A stretch of DNA of 51,493 nucleotides from positions 93,358 to 144,850 of the forward strand of contig JAKOMP010000004.1 in the NCBI GenBank assembly GCA_022241785.1. Direction: 5' to 3'. The translations under genes were made by a program, and so were the position numbers. Below, in pieces: positions 1-8,283 of this stretch (positions are counted from its first letter, which is position 1; the number at the start of each line of letters is the position of its first letter). The notes under the pieces were generated by a model. The model saw only the letters and a program-made list of their open reading frames with translations, searched no databases and was not told where the DNA came from. The DNA is from Cyanocohniella sp. LLY. GTDB taxonomy: Bacteria; Cyanobacteriota; Cyanobacteriia; Cyanobacteriales; Nostocaceae.

Positions 1-466
1 CTCGAAAGCGTTTGGTCAATGATTTGGGTAAAATCTTAAGTAGTTTTAATCCCAACTGTGCAGGAGAGGTAGTACCTTTACCTCTCCAAACCCTAAAACT
101 CCAAGGAATCCGCCATTGCCCGACAACCAGATACATGACTACTATGTGCAATCCGCGTTTACGGTTGTACACGCGGATTAAATCCTCAAAAGCTTTGAAT
201 TTACCGCATTTTTCTAGGGTGGTTAGGTCAAGGATGACTTGCAGTTGAGGTCTACGACCTTTGTGGCGGCAAGATAAAATCGCTTTGATAATATGTTGAC
301 GAGTAGTGCGAATAATTTTACGGGTAGGCCAATCATAAGTATTGAGAAAGCGGCTTAAGGCACTCGCCGACTTGGTTTGACAATGTTGAGGTAGGGGATA
401 GCCTCTGGCCTCTAGGAATAATCCCAACATTGCTGTGAGATTTTCGCGTTGGTAGGCAGAAGGCAT
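1..466 (-). CDS. IS4-like DDE transposase, N-terminal part (runs off the window)
   Basis: The minus strand reads as the first part of a transposase. Visible stretches are VILDLTTLEKCGKF (probably holding the first catalytic Asp), RVYNRKRGLHIVVMYLVVG and WRIPWSFRVWRGKGTTSPAQ, a pattern I associate with IS4/IS701-like transposases of cyanobacteria. The rest lies beyond position 1. The first in-frame ATG is at 466, but coding-like sequence (IDLSARKISHLLAHAQELVY) continues upstream to about 541. A plausible ATG at 561 is out of frame by one base across a run of seven A, so the true start may have been lost. Exact IS family is uncertain. Confidence 0.75.
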   Translation of the reverse strand, partial: MPSAYQRENLTAMLGLFLEARGYPLPQHCQTKSASALSRFLNTYDWPTRKIIRTTRQHIIKAILSCRHKGRRPQLQVILDLTTLEKCGKFKAFEDLIRVYNRKRGLHIVVMYLVVGQWRIPWSFRVWRGKGTTSPAQLGLKLLKILPKSLTKRFR

Positions 467-626
467 GAATGATTCGAGGGTGTAAACTAGCTCTTGGGCG
501 TGAGCAAGAAGATGAGATATTTTTCTTGCTGATAAATCAATGAATACGCCCTTTTTTTCATATTTTGGTTACTTTCAGCAAATACAAGCAACTTAACTCC
601 ACTTGAGTCAAGACGTAGTTATTCAT

Positions 627-710
627 GAAAATGATAATCGAATCAGGGGGGTGGAGAGGCTAGCGATGCTAGCCTCTCCACCCCCAACCCACTAAATGAT
701 TATCATTATC
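627..710. repeat. Nested palindrome with Fur-box-like flanks
   Basis: An 18-bp perfect stem (647-664 with 668-685, 3-nt loop) lies inside a second inverted pair (630-639 with 698-707). The right flank 692-710 matches the classical 19-bp Fur box at 16 of 19 positions, and the left flank 627-639 matches its first 13 bases with one mismatch. It could be a strong hairpin terminator, the end of the adjacent insertion sequence, or a palindromic element that landed in a Fur site. The remaining 562-1022 has no convincing gene and is AT-rich. Confidence 0.55.
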
Positions 711-1022
711 TAAAACTCCCCTGTTGTACTTACTGAAATAAGCCAGCATCTTGGCATTTACACAGTGTGTTAAATAACTAAAACCTAAGTATATCCAGTA
801 CTAAAGTATATGTAATGATTTGTACAACTAATTCACGTATTCAGTGTTTATCCAGTTAGGTGCAAGATATAAGGTAACCCCATTTAAATGGATTTGGGTT
901 TATATTTAGGGTCTTTATATTTGCTGACCCAGTTTGAACAATTTCAGTTTCTCAGAAAATTTTGCTTTTTGAAATTTTCTAATATTTTTTTGATTAATTT
1001 TTTGTACGTTAGTCTTTGACAT

Positions 1023-1292
1023 CTACGAATGTCTTTTCCGACTTTGATCCCAGCGCCAAAGAAAGATCATCAGTGCCACCACTCCGACTTGAAGCGCTAA
1101 ATTAGGCAATGCGCTATCAATATCTCGCCCAGCCAGGACTTGAAAAAAGAAAATAAATGCGCCAATCAAACCAGATGCACCAAAACCAATATAGAGAAAT
1201 TGCCGCAAGCCACGATAGGGTGCTGCCATTTCCGCTTTAAGGCGAGCATATTGTTCTGGATTCAGGCGATTTTGAGGATTTGATTTTACCAT
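1023..1292 (-). CDS. DUF3493 (LPA1/Rep27-like) small membrane protein
   Basis: An 89-residue protein with an N-terminal segment LNPEQYARLKAEMAAPYRGL, then two hydrophobic stretches (about residues 32-52 and 65-80) and a basic tail. This matches the DUF3493 family, which is also the C-terminal domain of plant LPA1/Rep27, proteins needed for photosystem II assembly. The bacterial protein is the short domain alone, and a role in photosystem II biogenesis is only inferred from the plant proteins. The start is an ATG at 1292. It is a single gene, convergent with the transposase side and divergent from the tRNA gene, whose start lies 33 bp away. Confidence 0.8.
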   Translation of the reverse strand: MVKSNPQNRLNPEQYARLKAEMAAPYRGLRQFLYIGFGASGLIGAFIFFFQVLAGRDIDSALPNLALQVGVVALMIFLWRWDQSRKRHS

Positions 1293-1325
1293 GAAGAAAG
1301 GATGCTATAATTATTTGCTGTATGT

Positions 1326-1397
1326 GCCGATGTGGCTCAGTGGTAGAGCAGCTGATTCGTAATCAGCAGGCCACGGGTTCAAATCCCGTCATCGGCT
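1326..1397 (+). tRNA. tRNA-Thr (anticodon CGU)
   Basis: A complete cloverleaf can be drawn. The acceptor stem is gccgatg with catcggc, the D arm gctc...gagc, the anticodon stem gctga/tcagc around the loop ttcgtaa (anticodon CGT, reading ACG), and the T arm acggg-ttcaaat-cccgt. The gene is 72 nt with discriminator T, and CCA is not encoded. It is the only tRNA gene I found in the window. Confidence 0.95.
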
Positions 1398-1503
1398 TGG
1401 TTTATACCAGAATAATACTTCTCATTGACTAATTTTTGACCAATAAACCAATGGCCAGGCAAAATTAAGATATTAGCCCTGACATTTAACAGTCAAGCCA
1501 ACC

Positions 1504-1773
1504 ATGACCTCAATCAAAGCAAAACTCATCGAAGCGATCGAAACAGTACCAGATTCAATTTTAGAGCAAACCCTTGATTATCTCGAATATCTCAAAACCA
1601 GAGAACAGAAACCTCAGACTTTATCTCAAGAAGTTCCTAAAAAAGGGTGAGAGCCGATTTTGCGTAGTTCTAAAGCCAAAGATTTACTCAAGTTTGCAAA
1701 AACATGGCAGGGAAACGACTTCGAGGAATGTCTTCAGCTTGTTTATGACACCCGTTCCCAAACAGAGTTCTAA
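1504..1773 (+). pseudogene. VapB-type antitoxin gene with an in-frame TGA
   Basis: The frame opens at ATG 1504 (MTSIKAKLIEAIETVPD...), reads 48 codons to a TGA at 1648-1650, then continues in the same frame through EPILRSSKAKDLLKFAKTW to TAA 1771-1773. The intact length would be about 89 residues, normal for antitoxins paired with this PIN-toxin type. The final TAA overlaps the toxin ATG (TAATG), the usual coupled arrangement. A single CGA-to-TGA change would explain the stop. The first 48 residues could still be made, but the toxin-binding C-terminal part would be missing. Confidence 0.75.
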
Positions 1774-2209
1774 TGTATTTGCTTGATACCAATCACTGTA
1801 GCCGCATCATTTTTGGTGATTCTAACCTGATCCAACAACTACAGCTTCATAGCGAAGCAGGAATTGCTACCAGTGTTGTAGTATGTGGAGAACTCTTGTA
1901 CATGGCTGCAAAATCTGATCGCAGTGTTGCCAATCTTCAGCAAGTCAGAGTATTTTTAGACACAATCAATATTTATCCCGTCAATTTCTCAATTTCTGAG
2001 GTTTATGGCAATCTCAAAGGCAAGTTAGTGATGCTTTCGGGCCTAAAGAAAAAGCCCAGCGAAGAAACTTCAACCTGCAAGCCCTTGGTTTTGGAGATAA
2101 TGACCTCTGGATCGCAGCCACGGCAATTCACTATAATCTCACTGTAGTTTCCACAGACAATGATTTTCGACGGATTCAGCAAGTGGAAACTTTACTTTTG
2201 GAATCTTGA
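1773..2209 (+). pseudogene. VapC-type PIN ribonuclease toxin, frameshifted
   Basis: The N-terminal part MYLLDTNHCSRII (first PIN aspartate in LLDTN) and GELLYMAAKSDR (conserved Glu) reads in frame from 1773. Near 2029 the PIN homology moves to another frame ([42 protein letters not shown]) and ends at TGA 2207-2209. Adding one A near 2029 would give a continuous protein of about 145 residues, the usual size of this VapC type. As it stands, translation ends at 2147 in an unrelated tail without the last two acidic positions, so the nuclease is probably inactive. Confidence 0.75.
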
Positions 2210-2504
2210 CTTTCCAGTTAATGTTCTTAGAAGAATTACTCATTGGTATTAGATAATCGCACTCTTTCAACTTAGAAGCGATCGCCCCAATTTCATCTTT
2301 ATGTGCGGTGATAGCGATCGCTCTTTCTGGGTTTTTACCCGGAATTTTCGCAATAATATTATCAGCGCGATCGCACCATACTTCCACACCTATGGCTGCA
2401 AATCGCTGCATCAAAAATTGGTTAATTTCTGTTTCCACACCACTCGGAGAATGGTGCATCACTAATTCTGTAATGATTTGAAATAACTCCTGGTAATCCC
2501 ACAT
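2210..2504 (-). pseudogene. M42 family metallopeptidase, N-terminal remnant
   Basis: From ATG 2504 on the minus strand the translation begins MWDYQELFQIITELV, followed by HHSPSGVE, DNIIAKIPG and ITAHKDEIGAIASK. This is the start of an M42 aminopeptidase (glutamyl aminopeptidase/FrvX type), including the AHxDEIG metal-ligand region. Homology stops at about residue 80, where full proteins run to roughly 340 residues. The rest has been deleted and replaced by the tail of the vapC remnant. The 18-bp spacing to the divergent aldolase gene suggests an old shared promoter. Confidence 0.6.
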
Positions 2505-2521
2505 CGATATCACAATTTTTA

Positions 2522-3325
2522 ATGAAAAAGACAAATTCCCAAAGCAATATGCAAGTTATCTCCAAAGAAAAGCCGAAGACTCCCCAACTCCCAACTTTTG
2601 CTTGTATTGAAGAAGAACGCCTACATCGTAAACAGCGACTAGCCGCAGCATTGCGTTTATTTTCGCGGTATGGGTTTGATGAAGGTATTGCAGGCCATAT
2701 TACTGCACGCGATCCAGAATACAGTGAATGCTTTTGGGTTAACCCTTTGGGGATGCACTTTGGTTTAATTAAGGTTAGTGACCTAATTTTAGTGAATCAG
2801 CAAGGTGAAGTGATTGAAGGCAATTATCCAGTTAATCAAGCAGCCTTTGCTATTCATTCCCAAGTTCATGCAGCTCGTCCCGACGTAGTAGCAGCGGCTC
2901 ATGCCCATTCAATATATGGTAAAAGCTGGTCTAGTCTCGGTCGTCTCCTCGATCCCCTTACCCAAGATGCCTGTGCTTTTTACCAAGACCATAGCCTGTT
3001 TAATGACTATACAGGTGTGGTATTGGAACTACAAGAAGGTCAACGTATTGCTCAGACCTTAGGTAGTAACAAAGCCATTATCTTGAAAAATCATGGTTTA
3101 TTGACAGTTGGTCATTCAATTGATGAGGCGGCTTGGTGGTTCATCACAATGGAGCGCTCTTGTCAAGCCCAATTACTAGCTGAGGCTGCTGGTAAACCTA
3201 GCCCAATTAAACCTGAGTATGCAAGTGTAGCGCACGCTCAGGTAGGGTCACATAATTTGGGTTGGTTTAGTTTTCAACCATTGTATGAGATGATTGTCCG
3301 ACAAGAACCGGACTTCCTGAAGTAA
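2522..3325 (+). CDS. class II aldolase/adducin family protein
   Basis: A 267-residue protein. It shows the class II aldolase pattern: GFDEGIAGHITARDP near residues 52-66, the metal-binding histidine region AAAHAHSIYGKSW around 123-135, and a third His in KNHGLLTVG around 190. The family includes fuculose-phosphate aldolase, ribulose-phosphate epimerase and decarboxylases. The substrate here cannot be told, and the closest relatives are the adducin-head-like proteins. The first ATG (2522) is used; ATG 2549 also fits and would drop nine poorly conserved residues. Its last 59 bp overlap the 3' end of the convergent esterase gene. Confidence 0.85.
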   Translation: MKKTNSQSNMQVISKEKPKTPQLPTFACIEEERLHRKQRLAAALRLFSRYGFDEGIAGHITARDPEYSECFWVNPLGMHFGLIKVSDLILVNQQGEVIEGNYPVNQAAFAIHSQVHAARPDVVAAAHAHSIYGKSWSSLGRLLDPLTQDACAFYQDHSLFNDYTGVVLELQEGQRIAQTLGSNKAIILKNHGLLTVGHSIDEAAWWFITMERSCQAQLLAEAAGKPSPIKPEYASVAHAQVGSHNLGWFSFQPLYEMIVRQEPDFLK

Positions 3326-4361
3326 AAGCTGATTTTTTTTGTTGGCGCCTGAGGACACCTGCTGCACCTAAAGCACCAAGGGCCAACATCCCCAATACAG
3401 CCCCAGGTTCCGGGACAGATTTAGGCTCAAGTGCCAATAATGCTGCATCTGCTACTAGGCTATGAGTGCGTGTTGTGGGATGATTAAAGTCCCAAAACAG
3501 ATACTCGTCGGGGTTACTACAGATTGTCTGAGCGAATTGGTTTAGGCAAGGTTCAGTCACATTTGTCAAACCTAAATTTTGTGCATTACTGAACAGCGAA
3601 TTGATATCAAGAGTTCTAATGTTTAAACCCAGTCCTGGATTTTGGCTGAAATCTTGGATCAATTTAGAGAGTCCAGCATTATGTTCTTGAGTTAACTGAT
3701 TCAGATTACTAGAGATAGATGCTTCAGGCATTAATTGATCTAGTCTCAATGCGTTTGGCGTATTTCCCAAGTTAGGTAAATTGGGTACTAGCAAATTTTT
3801 GACCCCAAAACTGGCTAGAGTTTGTACAGCATTTGATATGTTTTCTAAGGTTTGATTAGGGTTGGTAAAAGGTACAAAGTCTAAGGATTGGGTAGGCAAA
3901 TAATCATTGGCACCAAACCAAAGTATATAGAGTGCATCAGGGTCAACAGGCTGCTGATTTGTATTTAACAAAGTTTGAAATGCGCCAATTTCCTGTGGTA
4001 GCCCCAATAAACTAGTAGAGACGGTGTTTGCTGTTGTGGTCGTTGCCCCACCGAAAGCAAAGTTAATCCCACTTGTAGGTGTAGTACCATTGACAACATT
4101 AATAAATGGGGTAGGAGAATCTAAGTTAAGCTTTTGGGCAAGTTCATCTATCCAGATAGGGCCATTGGAAAAGCGTCCTTCAAAGTAGGGTGGTGGAGGA
4201 AATCCAATTCCCGTAGCAGATTCTATAGCATTGAATACATTTCCCGTATCAGACAAACTATCACCAAATACATAAAGACCAGTAAAACTAGCTGCTGAAA
4301 CCCTTAATGGCAACATGAAGGAGAAGAGGATAAATCCTGCTGCCATGAGTTGTGTTTTCAT
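3267..4361 (-). CDS. SGNH/GDSL hydrolase with PEP-CTERM sorting signal
   Basis: A signal peptide (residues 1-24) is followed by the GDSL block FGDSLSDTGN with catalytic Ser at 35, the GxND block at 150-153, and the Asp-x-x-His pair at 291/294. The enzyme is an exported esterase or lipase. Near the C-terminus VPEPG (316-320), a hydrophobic helix and RRQQKK (338-343) form a PEP-CTERM signal, processed by exosortase at the inner membrane. No exosortase gene lies in this window. Unusually, 21 residues follow the basic cluster, and they are almost exactly the part that overlaps the convergent aldolase gene. Confidence 0.88.
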   Translation of the reverse strand: MKTQLMAAGFILFSFMLPLRVSAASFTGLYVFGDSLSDTGNVFNAIESATGIGFPPPPYFEGRFSNGPIWIDELAQKLNLDSPTPFINVVNGTTPTSGINFAFGGATTTTANTVSTSLLGLPQEIGAFQTLLNTNQQPVDPDALYILWFGANDYLPTQSLDFVPFTNPNQTLENISNAVQTLASFGVKNLLVPNLPNLGNTPNALRLDQLMPEASISSNLNQLTQEHNAGLSKLIQDFSQNPGLGLNIRTLDINSLFSNAQNLGLTNVTEPCLNQFAQTICSNPDEYLFWDFNHPTTRTHSLVADAALLALEPKSVPEPGAVLGMLALGALGAAGVLRRQQKKSAFTSGSPVLVGQSSHTMVEN

Positions 4362-4605
4362 ATTTATCTGAATCTAAATAGATGTGTTAAAAAAAGTCGA
4401 TAAATGCACAAATAGTTTTAATTGCTAATTGCAAAGCCAAGCAATTTCAATTAGTTTGATTTGCGTAATTTTATTTAATATTGCTGTCAATATTGAAAGT
4501 ACTATATAGGGTAGATTCACTAGGAATCCATAAATTTACCTGAACTTCATTATGTACAGGTTTTTTTAAAGTATTTGTAAAGTGACAAGGCCAAAAATTT
4601 ATTCC

Positions 4606-4628
4606 AGGGTAGACAAATAGCCTACCCT
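4606..4628 (-). terminator. Possible terminator after the SLH lipoprotein gene
   Basis: A 7-bp inverted repeat, agggtag (4606-4612) with ctaccct (4622-4628), lies 32 bp beyond the stop codon of the SLH gene. It is followed on the minus strand by a moderately T-rich stretch. The rest of the 299-bp gap up to 4661 shows no gene. Confidence 0.35.
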
Positions 4629-4660
4629 ACCTTAATAGATGCGAATTAGTCGGATTAACC

Positions 4661-6031
4661 TCAATTCTGCGATCGCCTGACACTCAAAACTTCAGTAGCA
4701 GATATCCCCTCACCTAAAGTACCAAAATATCCCAAAACCGCAGCAGCTTCAGCGCGAGACACTGGTTTTTTAGGTTGGAACAAAGTTGTATAGCCAAACA
4801 CCCGCCGAATATTCGATTGTTCGCCATTTTGGAAATCAGCCAGCACTGCACGTAATGCCTTGGGGTCAATTTTTCCTGAATCTTGGAAACCCCAAGTTTG
4901 GTTAACTGTTTCTAAATTGGCAGTAGGTAAAGCTTGGCGAATATCTAAAGGCACTTTCCAAAGAATCAATTGCTCTCGTGTCAATGGTGCGTCAGGACGA
5001 AATAAAACTGCGGTGGAGTCTCCAGATAAAGGACTGGGGATTAAACCAGTTTCGGCTAAACCTTGAATGACAGAGAAATCCACATCTGTCGGTGATACAT
5101 CACTAAAAGTTGGTTGAGCGCTTGCTGATGCTGGGCGAATTTGTTTCGCTGGATTATTTGCATACATGGCATTGTTAGCAGCAACTAGCCAACGGGCATA
5201 TTCGCGCCGAGTAATGTTTTTATTGGGTTCAAATAATTTGGGTGTGGCATCGTTAGACACATCCTTAACTGCCTGAGGCTCTACAGGCAAAACACCTAAA
5301 GCTGCTAAATCTTGGATATATTGTCGCAGTTCTTGGGGTGCTTTGTCTAAATCATTAAATTCCTGAGATTTTGATGTAGCAGTTATTTGGCTAGCAGATG
5401 TGTCGCTTGGCTGTGTTGTCGAGTTATCAGGTAGCACCGGGCCAAGAACATTAGGATTATCGCCTTGAGTATTTGTCGTTGGGGTGGGTTGTGCGGCTGT
5501 CGTCGTATTAGGTGTGTACTCAATGAGTAATGCGGTAGCTGTTTGTGGTTGATTGGGTTGGGGATTAGTGACTGATTGTGGCTGAATAGTCACCTTTACT
5601 TGTAAATCTTGGCGACGTGCTTCAAAGGCATCTACTTCATCTGTTGGCTGTTGTAAAATTTCCCAGTTATTTTTTTGAAACTGCTCACTATAAAAGCTAG
5701 TAATAAAATTACTGGGGTCAGAACTTAGCCAGCGAGTCTCCACTTTTTCTTCTGACCCACTCGCAGGTGTTACTTCTTGCAGTTGGGCATTAGGATATAA
5801 GGGAATTGCTGAGGGAAAGTCAGTAGGTAAATCAGCGGTGGCTTGATTTTCCCCTGGTTGTGGTTCATTATCCTGCACAGCGCCAAATAAACTTGGGTTA
5901 TTTTTGAGCAGGGGATCTGGTGCCAAAGACTGTTCCAGATTTCTGGCGGTTGGGCTGTTACCACAGGCTGTTAATGCGGTCATTAAAACAGCCAAACTCA
6001 GTAAGACGGCTGGATGTTTACGCACAAGCAC
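4661..6031 (-). CDS. S-layer homology (SLH) domain lipoprotein
   Basis: A 456-residue protein with a lipoprotein signal peptide ending in the lipobox LTAC (Cys about residue 23). A globular region follows (about 65-170, YPNAQLQEVTPASGSEEKVETRW then FYSEQF) and a Thr/Gln/Asn-rich linker. From about 225 to 445 there are SLH-like repeats, for example ITRREYARWLVAANNAMY, LTREQLILWKVPLD and VSRAEAAAVLGYF. SLH domains bind cell-wall polymers, so the product probably sits in the periplasm, anchored by lipid and wall contact. The conserved cyanobacterial family is of unknown function. It is a single gene with a HIP1 site in its last codons. Confidence 0.82.
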   Translation of the reverse strand: MLVRKHPAVLLSLAVLMTALTACGNSPTARNLEQSLAPDPLLKNNPSLFGAVQDNEPQPGENQATADLPTDFPSAIPLYPNAQLQEVTPASGSEEKVETRWLSSDPSNFITSFYSEQFQKNNWEILQQPTDEVDAFEARRQDLQVKVTIQPQSVTNPQPNQPQTATALLIEYTPNTTTAAQPTPTTNTQGDNPNVLGPVLPDNSTTQPSDTSASQITATSKSQEFNDLDKAPQELRQYIQDLAALGVLPVEPQAVKDVSNDATPKLFEPNKNITRREYARWLVAANNAMYANNPAKQIRPASASAQPTFSDVSPTDVDFSVIQGLAETGLIPSPLSGDSTAVLFRPDAPLTREQLILWKVPLDIRQALPTANLETVNQTWGFQDSGKIDPKALRAVLADFQNGEQSNIRRVFGYTTLFQPKKPVSRAEAAAVLGYFGTLGEGISATEVLSVRRSQN

Positions 6032-6136
6032 AGGAAATCATAAATCATATTTCAATTCCTACCCTAGCGCAGATTGTCACAACTAAACTTAAAGTCGCAA
6101 AATCAAAGCTTGGGATATATGCCAAAATTTTTTAAG

Positions 6137-7003
6137 TTAAATTGGCAAGTAAAACTGACGCAAAACAGCAAAACTTATTAGTTTGATGGGTCTTTTAGAC
6201 AGTTTAATGAGTTTCGGACGTAGAAAGCGTCCAGTTACTAAGCGCGCAAGTCCTTTGAGCCTAGCTTGTAACCTGACTTTGAAAAAATTTAGTTTTCCGC
6301 CTTGTTTATCGACTGCATATAAAGGCTGGAAAGCAAGTTGACCATAAAGCGTATCAGCACGATGAGTTTTGCTTAATTTGTTTTGTTGGTGTTCTGGATT
6401 GGGTAAACCCCCATGTTCTCCATAGTTACGCCAAGGAAGGTAGTTCTTCAATTTTTTTTGTCGAAGAAAAGAATCAATATTAGAGTCCCAAGTTGAGTAA
6501 TTAGTGGCTCCTACGTTTTCTCGTATTTTTGCTGCTAGTTCTATCAGGTAACCTGCACCTTGAGGAGTGACAATGTAAGCAACTGCTGAAGTAGAAAATC
6601 CTTCAACGTAACCGTCAACGGAAATGTTATACATTTGAGGCGCGCAAGTATACAGCCAACTAATGCCAACATCACTTTGAAGGGGCTGAAATGGTAAAGG
6701 AAGCTGACCAAAACCAACTACTGGGACAAAATCAGCTTCTACAATAATAACTGGTTTATCTTCTTGGATTGCTTGTTTCCAGGCGCGGCAATGATTCAAT
6801 AAACATAAATAACTCCGAGAAAAATTATGAAATTCGGGTTGTTTATTTTGTCGCAAAACCTCACATTTGAAACCTTCTTGAGTCAATACTGTTTCAAGCT
6901 GTTGTGTTGGTTCTTTAGCAGCTATAATAAAAGCCTTATGAATATGAGTAATAAGGAAATTGTTACTCAGTTTTGGTTGGGCATTAATTAATGTATTCAA
7001 CAT
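6137..7003 (-). CDS. GT25-like (LPS-type) glycosyltransferase
   Basis: A 288-residue protein resembling the LPS glycosyltransferase family 25. The visible blocks are HIHKAFIIAAKEPTQQLETV at the N-terminus, SRSYLCLLNHCRAWKQAI near 65-82, PVIIVEADFVP (a DxD-like acidic site) and a distal SAVAYIVTPQGAGYLIELA. It has no signal peptide and the C-terminal third is basic, fitting a cytoplasmic, membrane-associated enzyme. It is last of three leftward sugar-transfer genes (6137-9231) separated by 83 and 108 bp, so a shared pathway for an exported polysaccharide or glycan is likely. Donor and acceptor are unknown. Confidence 0.7.
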   Translation of the reverse strand: MLNTLINAQPKLSNNFLITHIHKAFIIAAKEPTQQLETVLTQEGFKCEVLRQNKQPEFHNFSRSYLCLLNHCRAWKQAIQEDKPVIIVEADFVPVVGFGQLPLPFQPLQSDVGISWLYTCAPQMYNISVDGYVEGFSTSAVAYIVTPQGAGYLIELAAKIRENVGATNYSTWDSNIDSFLRQKKLKNYLPWRNYGEHGGLPNPEHQQNKLSKTHRADTLYGQLAFQPLYAVDKQGGKLNFFKVRLQARLKGLARLVTGRFLRPKLIKLSKRPIKLISFAVLRQFYLPI

Positions 7004-7086
7004 CTTTAAGTTAGCAACTCTATCGATTTTGTTGGTTCCATCTTTGGCGGGTGATCACATTTCATAAATACAGGTTTATGAGACTT

Positions 7087-8175
7087 TTATCCTTGAATTG
7101 ATTCTAAAATTTCTTGAGTTGCATTTTTCACCTGAGATATATCTTTTACGAATTTACAAAATGGGATATCCTTAGTCCATGTTTCGTAAAAAGCTTCACT
7201 TTTGTAATAACTATTTGGTAATAAAATGTGAGGCTTCTTTAAAAGAAGACAAAGAATATGTCCATGTAAGCGGTTTGTTATTACTAACTTATGTTGCTGT
7301 AATTGATAAATACCACTATGCATCAAACTCCATGAATATTGATGTAGGGATGGTCTATATAATTTACTAAAGATAACTTTATTAGAATTGGAATTTTGCC
7401 ATTTTCGCCTAGAAATCCACTCACTAGGAGTTGTTAAACCTCTTTGCCAAATTTCTCTAAATAATGTAGCAGCTAACTGCGTTGACCTTTTTTTGGGATG
7501 TCCAAATTTCCACTGATATGAAATCCAGTCTTCCACTACTAAATTGGGTAAATCAAACGTGTAATTTAATTGTTTTTGATTACTTTCTTTGTCTTTTCTG
7601 GAATGGTATAGTATTGTTTCTTTGGGATTTTCAATGTCCGGTGTTTCCAGTAAATCAATCAGATGAAAAGCTATATCAGGTGCTTTGATAATTGTGCATT
7701 TATCAAAGGCTTCACTGGCTATTTTATAACTGCGATTATCACGAATAAATATGGTTAAATTTGGATGAGAATTAAATGTGTTTGCTGCTTTTTCTAGATT
7801 TTCCTGATTCCGGAAATATACACTTTGAGGTAGGATAATTATCGGGCGATCGCGATATTTAGAAATAATTTTCTCAATAAATTTCTGCTTTTCAAACCAT
7901 AAATCACCCAGATTTCCGCCGCCATTCAAAACTATAGGAGATTTGCTTGTATGCTCTTCTAAATCTTTTTTGGAAAAATCACGTATACTGGCAGCATATT
8001 TAATTTGCGCTTTCATGACATTAGTCAAATACATAACTCCACCAAGCCAGATTAAGTGATCGCCTATATTGGGATGATCTGGATAGTCAAGGAATGCACA
8101 TGACTGAAAACTATCTATTTTTCCTAAAGCTTGGTGCAAGGATTCCGTAATTTTTTCTGGGTTGGAAATAGTCAT
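7087..8175 (-). CDS. polysaccharide pyruvyl transferase family protein
   Basis: A 362-residue protein with the family landmarks: NIGDHLIWLG near residue 36, a glycine-rich IVLNGGGNLGDLW near 81, IIILPQSVYF near 112, and C-terminal ITNRLHGHILCLLLKKPHIL near 300. These enzymes transfer pyruvyl groups from phosphoenolpyruvate onto sugars of capsules, exopolysaccharides or cell-wall polymers, and some relatives use other donors. It lies between a GT2 and a GT25-like gene in the same orientation, which supports a role in decorating a surface sugar. The start is the ATG at 8175. Confidence 0.85.
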   Translation of the reverse strand: MTISNPEKITESLHQALGKIDSFQSCAFLDYPDHPNIGDHLIWLGGVMYLTNVMKAQIKYAASIRDFSKKDLEEHTSKSPIVLNGGGNLGDLWFEKQKFIEKIISKYRDRPIIILPQSVYFRNQENLEKAANTFNSHPNLTIFIRDNRSYKIASEAFDKCTIIKAPDIAFHLIDLLETPDIENPKETILYHSRKDKESNQKQLNYTFDLPNLVVEDWISYQWKFGHPKKRSTQLAATLFREIWQRGLTTPSEWISRRKWQNSNSNKVIFSKLYRPSLHQYSWSLMHSGIYQLQQHKLVITNRLHGHILCLLLKKPHILLPNSYYKSEAFYETWTKDIPFCKFVKDISQVKNATQEILESIQG

Positions 8176-8283
8176 TTTGGTAATACATGCAATAATTTTT
8201 GTGAAAAAATAACGCAGAGTCAGCGTTATTCAGCAGATTTACTTTATAGAAACAGCAAATCACCAATTAATTGGATGAACTAT

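Noticed and set aside
12-248. Plus-strand frame of 78 codons at the window start
   Set aside because: It is antisense to a well-recognised transposase reading on the minus strand.
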